A stretch of DNA of 39,338 nt from a virus. The translations under genes were made by a program, and so were the position numbers. The stretch covers positions 1 to 39,338 of IMG/VR virus record IMGVR_UViG_3300042564_000462, one strand, 5' to 3'. A model generated the notes under the pieces. It saw only the letters and a list, made by a program, of their open reading frames with translations. It was not told where the DNA came from and made no database searches. Positions 9,413 to 17,934 of the stretch are shown here, piece by piece. Each line of letters starts with the position of its first letter. Within the stretch, counting starts at the first letter, position 1.

Positions 9413-10483
9413 ATGGTTAAAATTGCAGCTTATGCTATAGCTAAGAATGAATCTAAACACGTCAAGCAATGGGTAGATGCTACTAAGAGTGCAGATGTTA
9501 GGGTAGTTCTAGATACTGGATCAGAAGATAACACCTATGACCTACTCCAGAAGTACCCCGTAGAAGCCCACAGAGCTACGCTAACGGACTTTAGGTTTGA
9601 TGTAGCACGAAATATGGCACTAGATTTAGTACCATCTGACGTAGATGTATGTGTCTCTTTAGACATGGATGAAGTTCCTGACTCAGACTTCTTTGATAAA
9701 CTACGACAGGCTTGGCAGCCTGACACTGGTAGAGCTTGGGTTATGTGGGACACAGGTAATATCTGGGCTAACAATAATCGTATCCATGCTAGACATGGTT
9801 ACAAGTGGAGGTATCCTTGCCACGAAGTAATAGAACCTAATGATAAAAGTTTAGATAAACTTATTCTAATAGAGTCATTAGTTACTCATAAACCAGATGA
9901 TGATAAACCTAGAAGTAACTACTTACAATTACTTGAACTAGGTCATGCTGAAGATCCTACGGATCACCGAATGATTGTTTACTTAGCTCGTGAGTATTAT
10001 TTCAAAGGTATGTGGCAAGAACTTATTAATGTTGGCAAGAAGTTAGAAGACATCCCTGGTTGGAATGTTGAACGTGCTCAGACTTGGCGTGGTATAGGTG
10101 AAGCCTACTGCAAGTTAGGTAATGATCGTGAAGGTCTTTACTGGTATCAACGTAATGTTGAGGAAGCACCATTAGATTTAGAAGCTTGGATGCCACTAGC
10201 TTTTTATTACTATGAACGCAAGATGTGGAATCACTGCTATCAAGCAGCTATTAAAGTAACTGAACTCACTAATGTATCTTATAAACATTATGTAGCTGAT
10301 CAGTCAATGCACTGGCGTATGTACGATTTACTTTCTATTGCATGTTGGAACTTAGGCAAGAAGGGTTCTGCTAAAAAGTATGCACGTAAAGCAGTTGATC
10401 TTAATCCTGATGATGAAAGATTAATAAAAAACTATGAGTTTATTATGACTCAGACTGTAAAGGATTACAAGAATGGCTTGTAG
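9413..10483 (+). CDS. GT2-like glycosyltransferase with TPR C-terminus (356 aa)
   Basis: The N-terminus has the glycosyltransferase family 2 pattern. A Lys-Asn-Glu-Ser motif lies at residues 11-14. An Asp-Thr-Gly-Ser-Glu-Asp-Asn-Thr nucleotide-sugar loop lies at 34-41. The DxD-type metal site Leu-Asp-Met-Asp-Glu is at 83-87. From about residue 170 the sequence changes to helical TPR-like repeats with Trp, Tyr and Ala at regular spacing and a final Leu-Asn-Pro-Asp-Asp repeat. GT2-TPR proteins transfer sugars to acceptors such as surface glycans or proteins. In a tail-gene neighbourhood this one could glycosylate virion proteins or alter the host surface. Its end overlaps the next gene by 11 bases. 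It is flanked by two related Cys-peptide starts. Confidence 0.85.
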   Translation: MVKIAAYAIAKNESKHVKQWVDATKSADVRVVLDTGSEDNTYDLLQKYPVEAHRATLTDFRFDVARNMALDLVPSDVDVCVSLDMDEVPDSDFFDKLRQAWQPDTGRAWVMWDTGNIWANNNRIHARHGYKWRYPCHEVIEPNDKSLDKLILIESLVTHKPDDDKPRSNYLQLLELGHAEDPTDHRMIVYLAREYYFKGMWQELINVGKKLEDIPGWNVERAQTWRGIGEAYCKLGNDREGLYWYQRNVEEAPLDLEAWMPLAFYYYERKMWNHCYQAAIKVTELTNVSYKHYVADQSMHWRMYDLLSIACWNLGKKGSAKKYARKAVDLNPDDERLIKNYEFIMTQTVKDYKNGL

Positions 10484-10739
10484 AACTGGCTGTCCTACTC
10501 AGGATCACAAGTCTTGGGGTGATTGCTTACGAGCATCAAACATACAGATGTCAACTGGTGACGCTAACGGCGAGCTAGTTAACAATGGTTGGACCAACAA
10601 GAAATGGGACAGCGAACTAAAGTTATACCGTGAAGCTCGTGCTCAAGGTATACAACCAGAAGGAACATCTACTGCCAAAATACGCAAGGCTATGGATGTA
10701 AGCGACAAAACAGGACACGCATTCGGTTCTGCTTTATAA
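10473..10739 (+). CDS. Cys-motif small protein (88 aa)
   Basis: The 88-residue product has three Cys at residues 3, 7 and 18 and a Trp-Gly-Asp-Cys motif. A Trp-containing middle (Asn-Asn-Gly-Trp, Lys-Lys-Trp) and a helical, basic C-terminus follow. The N-terminus is shared with the 31-residue micropeptide at 9300. It starts inside the end of the glycosyltransferase gene. The Cys spacing suggests metal binding or a disulphide-stabilised cap, but I know no function. It is followed by GGAGA and another Cys peptide. Confidence 0.75.
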   Translation: MACRTGCPTQDHKSWGDCLRASNIQMSTGDANGELVNNGWTNKKWDSELKLYREARAQGIQPEGTSTAKIRKAMDVSDKTGHAFGSAL

Positions 10740-10750
10740 AGGAGATAACC

Positions 10751-10903
10751 ATGTGTGCTTCATGTGGATGTAATCACGTTAACTATAATCACGAAGTTCC
10801 TACAATGCCAGGATCATACAAAGGTATTGACAAAGTAAATTACAACATGCCGAAGGTACCAGCAGTTCCTGCTATGCCTAAGTCAACTAAGAAGGGTAAG
10901 TAA
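10751..10903 (+). CDS. Small Cys/Pro-rich protein (50 aa)
   Basis: The 50-codon ORF starts at ATG 10751 with AAGGAGA upstream. The N-terminus holds three Cys within seven residues (Cys-Ala-Ser-Cys-Gly-Cys), and His residues follow, so zinc binding is plausible. The C-terminal half has regularly spaced Met-Pro and Val-Pro pairs and a Lys-rich end. It is the third Cys-headed small protein in 1.5 kb and leads directly into the basic-protein run. No function is known. Confidence 0.65.
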   Translation: MCASCGCNHVNYNHEVPTMPGSYKGIDKVNYNMPKVPAVPAMPKSTKKGK

Positions 10904-10904
10904 C

Positions 10905-11348
10905 ATGGCAATGAAAAAAATGACTGGTGCTAGTAAGCCAGCTGCAAAGATGGCAGCTAAGGCTAAGCCATCACGTGGTAGCAAGACTGATAAGCAAATG
11001 GGTGATATGAATCAGCGTGAATCATATAACGCTAAGCGTGATGCAAACAATAAAGTAGTTGCAAAGTACGCTCCACTTAAAGTTAATACCAGTGCAGATA
11101 AAGTTAGCAAATCAAGTACTGGTGTAAAAGTAAAAGGTGAAACACCTCGTTACTCTATGCACAAAGAAGTTTTGGCTGCACGTAAAAAGCGCAACGAACA
11201 ACGCGCTGGTGGCAAAGTAGGAGTTACAAGTGCAGGTAAGTCTAATCCTAAAAAGCGACCTGCAGGCACAGGTGGTTCTATGCCTAAGTATATTCCAAGT
11301 GCAAAAGCAGTAAAAAATACAATAAAAAAGTCACAAAGAAGTAAGTAA
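10905..11348 (+). CDS. Highly basic protein (147 aa), possible DNA-condensing
   Basis: The 147-residue product is dominated by Lys, Arg, Ala, Ser and Gly with hardly any acidic residues or long hydrophobic runs. It resembles histone-H1-like or protamine-like disordered tails. The ATG lies one base after the preceding stop. A virion-packaged DNA-binding role or an RNA/nucleoid-binding role is possible. The sequence gives composition only. It is the first of three consecutive basic proteins, which together look like one functional set. Confidence 0.75.
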   Translation: MAMKKMTGASKPAAKMAAKAKPSRGSKTDKQMGDMNQRESYNAKRDANNKVVAKYAPLKVNTSADKVSKSSTGVKVKGETPRYSMHKEVLAARKKRNEQRAGGKVGVTSAGKSNPKKRPAGTGGSMPKYIPSAKAVKNTIKKSQRSK

Positions 11349-11350
11349 TC

Positions 11351-11617
11351 ATGGTAGCTAAGAAAGATCCACGGTTAACACGTGCTGGTGTTTCTGGCTA
11401 CAACAAGCCAAAGCGAACACCTAATCATCCTACTAAGTCGCACGTTGTTGTGGCTAAAAAAGGTACACAGGTTAAGACTATTCGTTTTGGACAACAAGGT
11501 GTGACGGGTGATAGACAACCTACTAAAAGACAGGCTTCGTTTAAAGCCCGTCACGCTAAGAACATTGCCAAAGGCAATATGAGTGCAGCGTACTGGGCGG
11601 ACAAAGTTAAATGGTAA
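11351..11617 (+). CDS. Basic small protein (88 aa)
   Basis: The 88-residue protein is rich in Lys, Arg and Gly with a Pro-Asn-His-Pro-Thr segment and a C-terminal aromatic-basic end (Tyr-Trp-Ala-Asp). It is well ordered for its composition, with a beta-like stretch containing Val-Val-Val and Thr-Ile-Arg-Phe-Gly. The stop overlaps the next ATG (ATGGTAA). It is part of the basic-protein run. DNA or RNA binding is plausible but not shown. Confidence 0.72.
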   Translation: MVAKKDPRLTRAGVSGYNKPKRTPNHPTKSHVVVAKKGTQVKTIRFGQQGVTGDRQPTKRQASFKARHAKNIAKGNMSAAYWADKVKW

Positions 11618-11766
11618 AAAAGGTATGGGATAAACCAAACCCTAAAAAGAAATCTAAAACATTAACACCAGCTCAAAAGGCTGCAGCTAAAGCTCGTGCT
11701 AAAAAAGCTGGACGACCTTATCCAAATCTAATTGACAACATGGCAGCTACTCGAAAGAAAAAATAA
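11611..11766 (+). CDS. Lys-rich small protein (51 aa)
   Basis: The 51-residue ORF starts within the stop region of the previous gene and is directly followed by the ATG of the NADAR gene. It contains Lys-Pro-Asn-Pro-Lys-Lys-Lys, then an Ala/Lys helix, a Gly-Arg-Pro-Tyr-Pro-Asn turn and a Lys-rich end. I recall similar small proteins with the Gly-Arg-Pro-Tyr-Pro-Asn motif in structural modules of other actinobacterial phages, but without a known function. Direct coupling to the NADAR protein is notable. Confidence 0.7.
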   Translation: MVKKVWDKPNPKKKSKTLTPAQKAAAKARAKKAGRPYPNLIDNMAATRKKK

Positions 11767-13800
11767 ATGGCTAACCCAATAGCACCACCAATAGATCAGT
11801 ACCGTGGTACTAACATTGTAGAAAAAGATAATGATTCAGTTGCATGGGAAGTTGCTGACTTTTTATTTGGTGCTAAGTCAATTAAAAAAATTATGGATGG
11901 CGAAGGCACTTGGGGCGATGCCCTTAACGTAGGTATAACTGCAGCCACATTTTTAATCCCACCTGCAAAGATAGCTCAACTAGGAACTAAAGCTTTAAGA
12001 ACTGTATTAGCAGAAACCATAGTTGTAAATGCTGCTACTGATTCATTGCCTGTTGTAGCTAAAGCAGCTGGTAAAACTAAATTAGAAATTGAAGCTGAGT
12101 TAGCTAGACGTGGTAAGCCAGTTGAATACAACCCTGCTGTAACTACTGCTGAAGATGTACGAACTCTTGAGCCAAACATAACACTTGGTCCTGGCGCAAC
12201 AGCAGATGATCTTGCTGAGTATCAGGCATCGCAAGGTCCTGCTAAGTTTTTAGAACGTAATCCTGATCTTGATCCTGAAGAGATTAGTATTCTTACAAAT
12301 AAAAATGACATACCATCTGTTGATAAGTCAGGCAAAGCTGTACCTAACAGTGAGCGAGCAGCTGACGCTAAAGTTAAACGTGACTTAAATCGTGGTACTC
12401 CAGAAGAAATTAAAACTGCACAGCAAGTTGATGAACTTAATACTAAAACACCACGCGAACCAGTTAAGCGTTCATCCGTTCAAGCTGAATTAGATAATAT
12501 TACTTCAGATAAAAATATCTTAGAAGAAATGCTTACTCTTTCTGGTGAAGAAGTTGGAAGAGATCAAGTAGGTAAAGTTGTTGGAACTCTACGCCGTCTT
12601 GCTCAAAAAGAAAAAGATCCAGAGATACGTAGAGAAATCTATAAAGACATAGAAGATCTTAAAAAGAATGGTGTATCAACAAACATAGTTGACAGAATTA
12701 AATCTGAAGTAGCAAAGCTTGATAGAACATCAGTTAGACTTCAAAGATATATTGATGATCCAACTGATCCAAAAGCTGTAGATTATGTTGAACGTTATAT
12801 TCCATTTTTTAAGACAGATAAAAAAACTGGAGCAACAACACGCGACTGGGCTAGTCCACGTAACTACGAAGCAGTTCGACCAGCAGGTAAGCCTGGCAAA
12901 GCACCAGACAGTCCTGCACGTTCTACGTTAACTGAATTAAAGTCTGATGAAAAATCTATTACACGCATGATAGATAATGAAACAGATCCAGATATTCTTT
13001 CTGGATTACGTTCTGACTTAAAGCGTACTCAAGAAGAAATCTTTAATCAAGAAACTAAGCAAGCACGTGAAGCAATTGCTAGGTCTCCAATTAAACCAGA
13101 ACAACCTAAAGCAACACCTGAACTTGCTGGTGCTAAAAAAGAAATAGATAAACTTCAAAAAGAAATTGATGATCTACGTGTTGAGTACACTGGCATTAAA
13201 GAACCAAAGACAATGCCAAACGGCGAAGAACTTTCAGTTCAACAGCAGCGTAAATTAATTGTTGAATCAGCCAGAATTAAAGGCGAGCAAATTAAAAAGC
13301 TAGAAAAGCGTGTACCTACAACTAAGTTAGAACCAGCAATCGAACCTGTTAAATCAGTTGCAAGTGAATTAAAACCAATTAATTTTTTTAGAGGAGAAAA
13401 TGCTTTTCTTTCTAACATGAGTGAGTCTTCTTTTAAGGTTGGTCAAGAAACTTATCCAACCGTTGAACATTTTTTCCAAGCAATGAAGACTACTGATTCA
13501 GCTCAACGTGCAAAAATTCTTGCTGCTAAGACAGCAGGAGAAGCAAAAAAAATTGGTAGGACTGTAACGCTTCGCAAGAACTGGACTCAAATACGTGAAG
13601 AAGTAATGGAAACTGCACTTCGCGCAAAGTTCCAACAAAATCCAGAACTAAAAAAGAAGTTAATTGACACTGGTGATGTTGAATTAATTGAAGGTAATAC
13701 CTGGGGAGATACTTTCTGGGGTCAAGTTAATGGCAAGGGTTCAAATAAACTTGGAAAGCTTCTTATGAAAATTCGTGATGAACTAATGGAAGGTAAGTAA
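11767..13800 (+). CDS. Virion-module protein with C-terminal NADAR domain (677 aa)
   Basis: Residues 538-677 form a complete NADAR (YbiA/DUF1768) domain. It opens with Phe-Phe-Arg-Gly and has Leu-Ser-Asn (548-550). The Tyr-Pro-Thr-Val-Glu-His-Phe-Phe-Gln-Ala block lies at 563-572. A Trp-Gly-Asp-Thr-Phe-Trp-Gly block lies at 646-652, followed by Asn-Lys-Leu-Gly. All family-defining residues are present, so an active glycosidase is expected. NADAR proteins act on N-glycosidic bonds of ribose derivatives, and some remove ADP-ribose from guanine in DNA modified by DarT-type toxins. Residues about 50-90 are hydrophobic, 240-350 and 430-530 are charged helices or coiled coil, and 370-420 are linker-like. 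It starts directly after the Lys-rich gene and overlaps the tail-adaptor start (TAATG), so it is made with the virion proteins. Injection with DNA is inference. Confidence 0.88.
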   Translation: MANPIAPPIDQYRGTNIVEKDNDSVAWEVADFLFGAKSIKKIMDGEGTWGDALNVGITAATFLIPPAKIAQLGTKALRTVLAETIVVNAATDSLPVVAKAAGKTKLEIEAELARRGKPVEYNPAVTTAEDVRTLEPNITLGPGATADDLAEYQASQGPAKFLERNPDLDPEEISILTNKNDIPSVDKSGKAVPNSERAADAKVKRDLNRGTPEEIKTAQQVDELNTKTPREPVKRSSVQAELDNITSDKNILEEMLTLSGEEVGRDQVGKVVGTLRRLAQKEKDPEIRREIYKDIEDLKKNGVSTNIVDRIKSEVAKLDRTSVRLQRYIDDPTDPKAVDYVERYIPFFKTDKKTGATTRDWASPRNYEAVRPAGKPGKAPDSPARSTLTELKSDEKSITRMIDNETDPDILSGLRSDLKRTQEEIFNQETKQAREAIARSPIKPEQPKATPELAGAKKEIDKLQKEIDDLRVEYTGIKEPKTMPNGEELSVQQQRKLIVESARIKGEQIKKLEKRVPTTKLEPAIEPVKSVASELKPINFFRGENAFLSNMSESSFKVGQETYPTVEHFFQAMKTTDSAQRAKILAAKTAGEAKKIGRTVTLRKNWTQIREEVMETALRAKFQQNPELKKKLIDTGDVELIEGNTWGDTFWGQVNGKGSNKLGKLLMKIRDELMEGK

Positions 13801-14699
13801 TGGCTACGTTTGGTCAAATGACTGATGAGGTATCACGTAAGTTAGCAGGCTTTACCCTGCGTCAAGATCGTCAGACACACCTTACTGCTGCAGTTAATGC
13901 AACTGCAACTAGTATTACTGTTGCTTCTGCTGCTAACATTTCTACTGGTGTTATTCAGATTGATGATGAATTAATTTATGTAGATTCTTATGACCGTAAC
14001 TCTGGTGTACTTAGCATTCCGCCTTATGGTCGTGGGTACAATGGCACATCTGCTGCTACACATCAGAACGGTGCACGTGTAATTGTATCTCCTACCTTCC
14101 CATCTGTAGACATTAAGGAAGCTATTAATGATACGATTCAGGCAGTTTATCCAGACTTGTATGCTACTGCTACCCATACATTCTCTTACTCAACAGCTAA
14201 ATCAACTTATGCTTTACCTGACGAAGCAGAAACTGTGCTTGCAGTATCCTTCCAAACTACTGGTCCATCTAAAGAATGGCTTCCTATTCGTAGTTGGCGT
14301 GTTGATTCTATGGCTAACACTGCTGCTTTTAATTCTCGCAACAGTATTAGTCTTTACTCTGGTGTTGAACCAGGAAGAACTGTACAGATATTTTATACAT
14401 CCGCACCAACCGTAATGGATACCAATGATGATGAGTTTGAAATTGTTACTGGTTTACCTGTGTCCTGTAAGGATGTAATTGTTCTTGGTGCAGCAGCACG
14501 ACTAGCTTCATTCGTAGATCCAGGTCGTTTAACCTTTGGCTCTGCTGAATCAGATCAACAATCACAGATTGCTGGTCGCTCTTATGGTGCTGGTACTAAC
14601 ACTGCTAAATACTTGCTTGCACTATATGACAAGAGACTTGCTGAAGAAAGTCGAAAGTTAACTGATCGTAACCCAACTAGAATCCACTTCACAAGATAG
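13800..14699 (+). CDS. Tail adaptor / head-tail connector (299 aa), probable
   Basis: The product has 299 residues, coupled by TAATG to the NADAR gene. An N-terminal helix is followed by a small beta domain at about residues 27-97. This domain has the recurrent phage pattern of Thr-Ser-Ile-Thr-Val, Ile-Gln-Ile-Asp-Asp-Glu-Leu-Ile and Gly-Arg-Gly-Tyr-Asn-Gly-Thr. Helices then alternate with beta strands, ending in a helical C-terminus. The layout recalls podovirus gp11-type adaptor or stopper proteins that bind the portal. Its neighbours are a fibre and a large beta-propeller-like protein, matching an adaptor-nozzle pair. The role is inferred from pattern and position. Confidence 0.75.
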   Translation: MATFGQMTDEVSRKLAGFTLRQDRQTHLTAAVNATATSITVASAANISTGVIQIDDELIYVDSYDRNSGVLSIPPYGRGYNGTSAATHQNGARVIVSPTFPSVDIKEAINDTIQAVYPDLYATATHTFSYSTAKSTYALPDEAETVLAVSFQTTGPSKEWLPIRSWRVDSMANTAAFNSRNSISLYSGVEPGRTVQIFYTSAPTVMDTNDDEFEIVTGLPVSCKDVIVLGAAARLASFVDPGRLTFGSAESDQQSQIAGRSYGAGTNTAKYLLALYDKRLAEESRKLTDRNPTRIHFTR

Positions 14700-14706
14700 G
14701 TAAATC

Positions 14707-15933
14707 ATGTCCCGTAATTACACATCTATTGCAGAACCTAAAACATTAAGTGGTGATATAAACAATAGTACCACACAGCTTACTCTTAACAACGTAACAG
14801 GCTTACCTAGTCCACCATATGTTCTTGTACTTAGTCCAGATACTGCAAGTGAAGAAGTTGTACTTGTAGTTGCAGATGCTACTTTAACTGCACCAACAGT
14901 TAGAGTTCAAAGAGCTATTGAAACTGGTGCTACTGCTTACCCACATACGAATGGTGATTCAGTTCGTCACATGATTGTTGGCTCTGACTTACAGTTAGTA
15001 CACGATCATCTTGACAATACTACCACTGCACATGGTGCAACTGGTGCTGTTGTTGGTACAACAAATTCACAAACTCTTACTAACAAAACTTTAACTACAC
15101 CAAAGATTAATGAAAATGTTAATCTTACTGCTACATCTACAGAGTTAAATATTCTTGATGGTGCAACACTTAGCACAACAGAACTTAATTATGTTGATGG
15201 TGTAACTTCTGCTATTCAAACACAATTAAATACTAAAGCTCCTAGTGCTGATCCTACATTTACTGGAACCGTAGTTCTTCCATCTACTACTTCAATTGGT
15301 ACAATTACTTCTACTGAACTTAGCTATGTTGATGGAGTTACTTCTTCAATTCAAACGCAAATTGGTACAATTAATACGGCATTAACAACTAACACTCCAG
15401 TTGGTTCTATTGTTATGTGGGCTAAAAATGAAATTCCTACTGGCTGGCTAGAGTGCAATGGTCAATCAACCGCTAGTTATCCGACTCTTGCTGGTATTGT
15501 AGGTGCAACTGTACCTGATATGCGTGGATTTGTACCTGCTGGTTTTAAGACTGATGATGATGCCTTTGGTACATTAAAGGGAACTGGTGGTTCTAAGACA
15601 AGCACTGCGCCACACACTCACGTTACAGACATTAACCACGGTCACACTGCTTCTGGTAGTACATCTATTGATACACAAGGTAATCACAGCCACGCATCGA
15701 ATATTGAAATTGCTGGATCTTTAGCCAATGGTGGTATTTATCTTCTTGAGCTTAATACAACTCCTAGATCACCTTATCTGCAGTATGCTGGAGACCACAG
15801 TCATAATGCATCAACAAGTGTAACTGTCAATGGAACTGGAACAGATAACAAAACATCTGGCGGTTCAAGTGCAAGTGCTACTAACGGTAACTTACAGCCA
15901 TACTTCACACTCAAGTTTATCATCAAATTCTAA
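14707..15933 (+). CDS. Tail fibre with C-terminal collar domain (408 aa)
   Basis: An N-terminal virion-attachment beta domain covers about residues 1-100. A Thr/Ser/Leu-rich shaft with repeated Ser-Thr-Glu-Leu-Asn-Tyr-Val-Asp-Gly units at about 135-215 follows. Residues 235-300 hold a tail collar motif (Pro-Thr-Gly-Trp-Leu-Glu-Cys-Asn-Gly, then Val-Pro-Asp-Met-Arg-Gly). The rest has paired His residues (Pro-His-Thr-His, Asn-His-Ser-His) and ends in Leu-Gln-Pro-Tyr-Phe. This is the same tip plan as the 8623 protein with a different shaft. The shaft repeats are typical of trimeric fibres. It is a probable receptor-binding fibre. Confidence 0.87.
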   Translation: MSRNYTSIAEPKTLSGDINNSTTQLTLNNVTGLPSPPYVLVLSPDTASEEVVLVVADATLTAPTVRVQRAIETGATAYPHTNGDSVRHMIVGSDLQLVHDHLDNTTTAHGATGAVVGTTNSQTLTNKTLTTPKINENVNLTATSTELNILDGATLSTTELNYVDGVTSAIQTQLNTKAPSADPTFTGTVVLPSTTSIGTITSTELSYVDGVTSSIQTQIGTINTALTTNTPVGSIVMWAKNEIPTGWLECNGQSTASYPTLAGIVGATVPDMRGFVPAGFKTDDDAFGTLKGTGGSKTSTAPHTHVTDINHGHTASGSTSIDTQGNHSHASNIEIAGSLANGGIYLLELNTTPRSPYLQYAGDHSHNASTSVTVNGTGTDNKTSGGSSASATNGNLQPYFTLKFIIKF

Positions 15934-15942
15934 GGAGCATAA

Positions 15943-17934
15943 GTGCCAACTTATGATATTACAGAAGGTGTTCCATATGACCTTGCCGTACCATCAACCG
16001 AAGCAACCTTTGAATTAACTGATACAGCTTTTGATATTGTTATTGATGATCTACCATTTATTGTTAGTGTCAATAATCAAAATCCATATCGTCGTGAAAC
16101 TGCACCATATAAAAAAGATCAGTTTGATAATAGTCCTGAACCAGGTGAGCAATCACTTACTGGTTGGTGGTTACGATCACAGACATCATGGCATAATGGT
16201 AGTGGCATTTCATTCTATGAACCAGGCACTGACTACGAACATGTAAGCCATAGGTTTGCAGATAGTCGTGGTGTAGATGTATGGACTATTGGACAAGCTA
16301 CATTACTTCCAGATGTATTCTATGCATACAGTGATGCTAGTGGCATTAATGCTGCTACTGGTAACGACGGTACTAATGATTGTCTTGTATCTGGTGATAG
16401 TCTTGGTGTACTAAAGCGGATTGTTTTAAATGGTAATAGTGCAGCAACCGAAGATGATTATGTGGTAGCTGGTGGATCAACACTTAGTGGTCACTCAACT
16501 ACGTTTCCAATTATTTCTGTAGCAACTAATGGTACTAGGTACTACGCTGCCTGTTCTACTTGCATTCATACTGGTCTTGTTAATGATTTAGATACTGATG
16601 TTGTTTTTGCTAGGCACAGTTCTGTTACTCAAGGTGTAATTAAATACATTAAAGGACAGTTATTCTTTGGTGATGGTAGAACTCTTTACTTATTAAACTC
16701 TGCTTACACAGGCAATGGTAACCACACTGGTAGCAATGATATGTCTGCTGCATCTAGCACATCTAAGGTTCACATTAATCTTAACTGGAACTGGAAAGAT
16801 GTAACAGCTGGTCCTACTTATGTTTATGCTGCTGGTAATGCTGGTAATAAATCTGAGATTTATGCAATAGGTTTTGATGAGACAACTAACTTGCCTGACC
16901 TGCCAGGCGGTTTTGTTGTAGCATCTATGCCTGATGGTGAAAACATTATTGCAATTGAATACTACTTAGGATACTTAGCAGTTGCTACCACTAAGGGTGT
17001 ACGCATATGTCAAGTTGGTCCTACTGGACTAGTAACACTTGGACCACTACTAATTGATTCTACCAATGCAGTCAATGGTTTTGCTACTAAGGATAAATAT
17101 ATCTACGCAGCTACTAAGGTAGCTGATGGTGCTTACACTAATGCTTGTTTAATTCGTATTGACTTATCACAATCATTTAATGACGGTACTTTTGCTTATG
17201 CTTATGACTTAGAGTATCAATCTAGTAAAGATGGAGATGACTCTGAAGCAACTGAAGTTTATTTAGTTGACGATAGATTGGTCATGGTAGTTGAAGAAAA
17301 TCAAGACGGTCTTAAGGGTGAGCTACAAGTAGAACACACTACTAGAAAGCGTAGCACTGGCTGGCTTAAGACGGGTAAGATTCGTTATGGAACTGTTGAG
17401 CCTAAGTTTTTTAGATACGTTAATCTTCAATGTACTACTGGTCAAGGTGACAGTATAACCATTTTTACTATTGATAAGTCTGGTCTTGAATCATCTCTTG
17501 CAGTTGTTAGTGCAGGCTTAAGCAATAAAGATATTTTAATAACTACGCCTTCTACGAAGCAAGAGTTTATGGCATTTAAGTTTGTGTTTAACAACTCTAC
17601 CGATGATCAAGACCTACCTATACTAGAGGCTTACCAAATTAAATCTACTCCAGCTACACGCCGTCAGCGTTTGTATCAGTACCCACTGTCTTGTTATGAC
17701 AATGAGATGGACAGATTTAATTCTATTTTTGGTTACGATGGTCGTGCTATGGAATTTATTCAACGCATTGAATCTATTGAAGAGACGGGTAAGTTTGTAA
17801 CAGTAACTGACTACCGTACTAGTGAACAGTATCAAGGTGTAATTGAAGAAGTTAGATTTATAAATGAATCTTCCCCAGATAAAAATAGTAGTGGCTTTGG
17901 TGGCTTACTACTAGTAACAGTAAGGAAATTATAA
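15943..17934 (+). CDS. Tail nozzle-like beta-propeller protein (663 aa), probable
   Basis: It starts at GTG 15943 with AAGGAG seven bases upstream. The 663-residue product is almost entirely beta, with recurring Tyr-Val-Tyr-Ala-Ala-Gly and Ala-Thr-Lys/Ala-Thr-Asn strand pairs about every 50 residues, as in a propeller. An N-terminal strand region of about 80 residues precedes it. The C-terminal third includes a Tyr-Arg-Thr-Ser-Glu-Gln-Tyr-Gln-Gly-Val motif. Nozzle proteins of podovirus tails (T7 gp12 and analogues) are of similar size and fold and sit below the adaptor. Size, fold pattern and order (adaptor, fibre, nozzle, holin) support this. No enzymatic residues were seen. Confidence 0.75.
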   Translation: MPTYDITEGVPYDLAVPSTEATFELTDTAFDIVIDDLPFIVSVNNQNPYRRETAPYKKDQFDNSPEPGEQSLTGWWLRSQTSWHNGSGISFYEPGTDYEHVSHRFADSRGVDVWTIGQATLLPDVFYAYSDASGINAATGNDGTNDCLVSGDSLGVLKRIVLNGNSAATEDDYVVAGGSTLSGHSTTFPIISVATNGTRYYAACSTCIHTGLVNDLDTDVVFARHSSVTQGVIKYIKGQLFFGDGRTLYLLNSAYTGNGNHTGSNDMSAASSTSKVHINLNWNWKDVTAGPTYVYAAGNAGNKSEIYAIGFDETTNLPDLPGGFVVASMPDGENIIAIEYYLGYLAVATTKGVRICQVGPTGLVTLGPLLIDSTNAVNGFATKDKYIYAATKVADGAYTNACLIRIDLSQSFNDGTFAYAYDLEYQSSKDGDDSEATEVYLVDDRLVMVVEENQDGLKGELQVEHTTRKRSTGWLKTGKIRYGTVEPKFFRYVNLQCTTGQGDSITIFTIDKSGLESSLAVVSAGLSNKDILITTPSTKQEFMAFKFVFNNSTDDQDLPILEAYQIKSTPATRRQRLYQYPLSCYDNEMDRFNSIFGYDGRAMEFIQRIESIEETGKFVTVTDYRTSEQYQGVIEEVRFINESSPDKNSSGFGGLLLVTVRKL

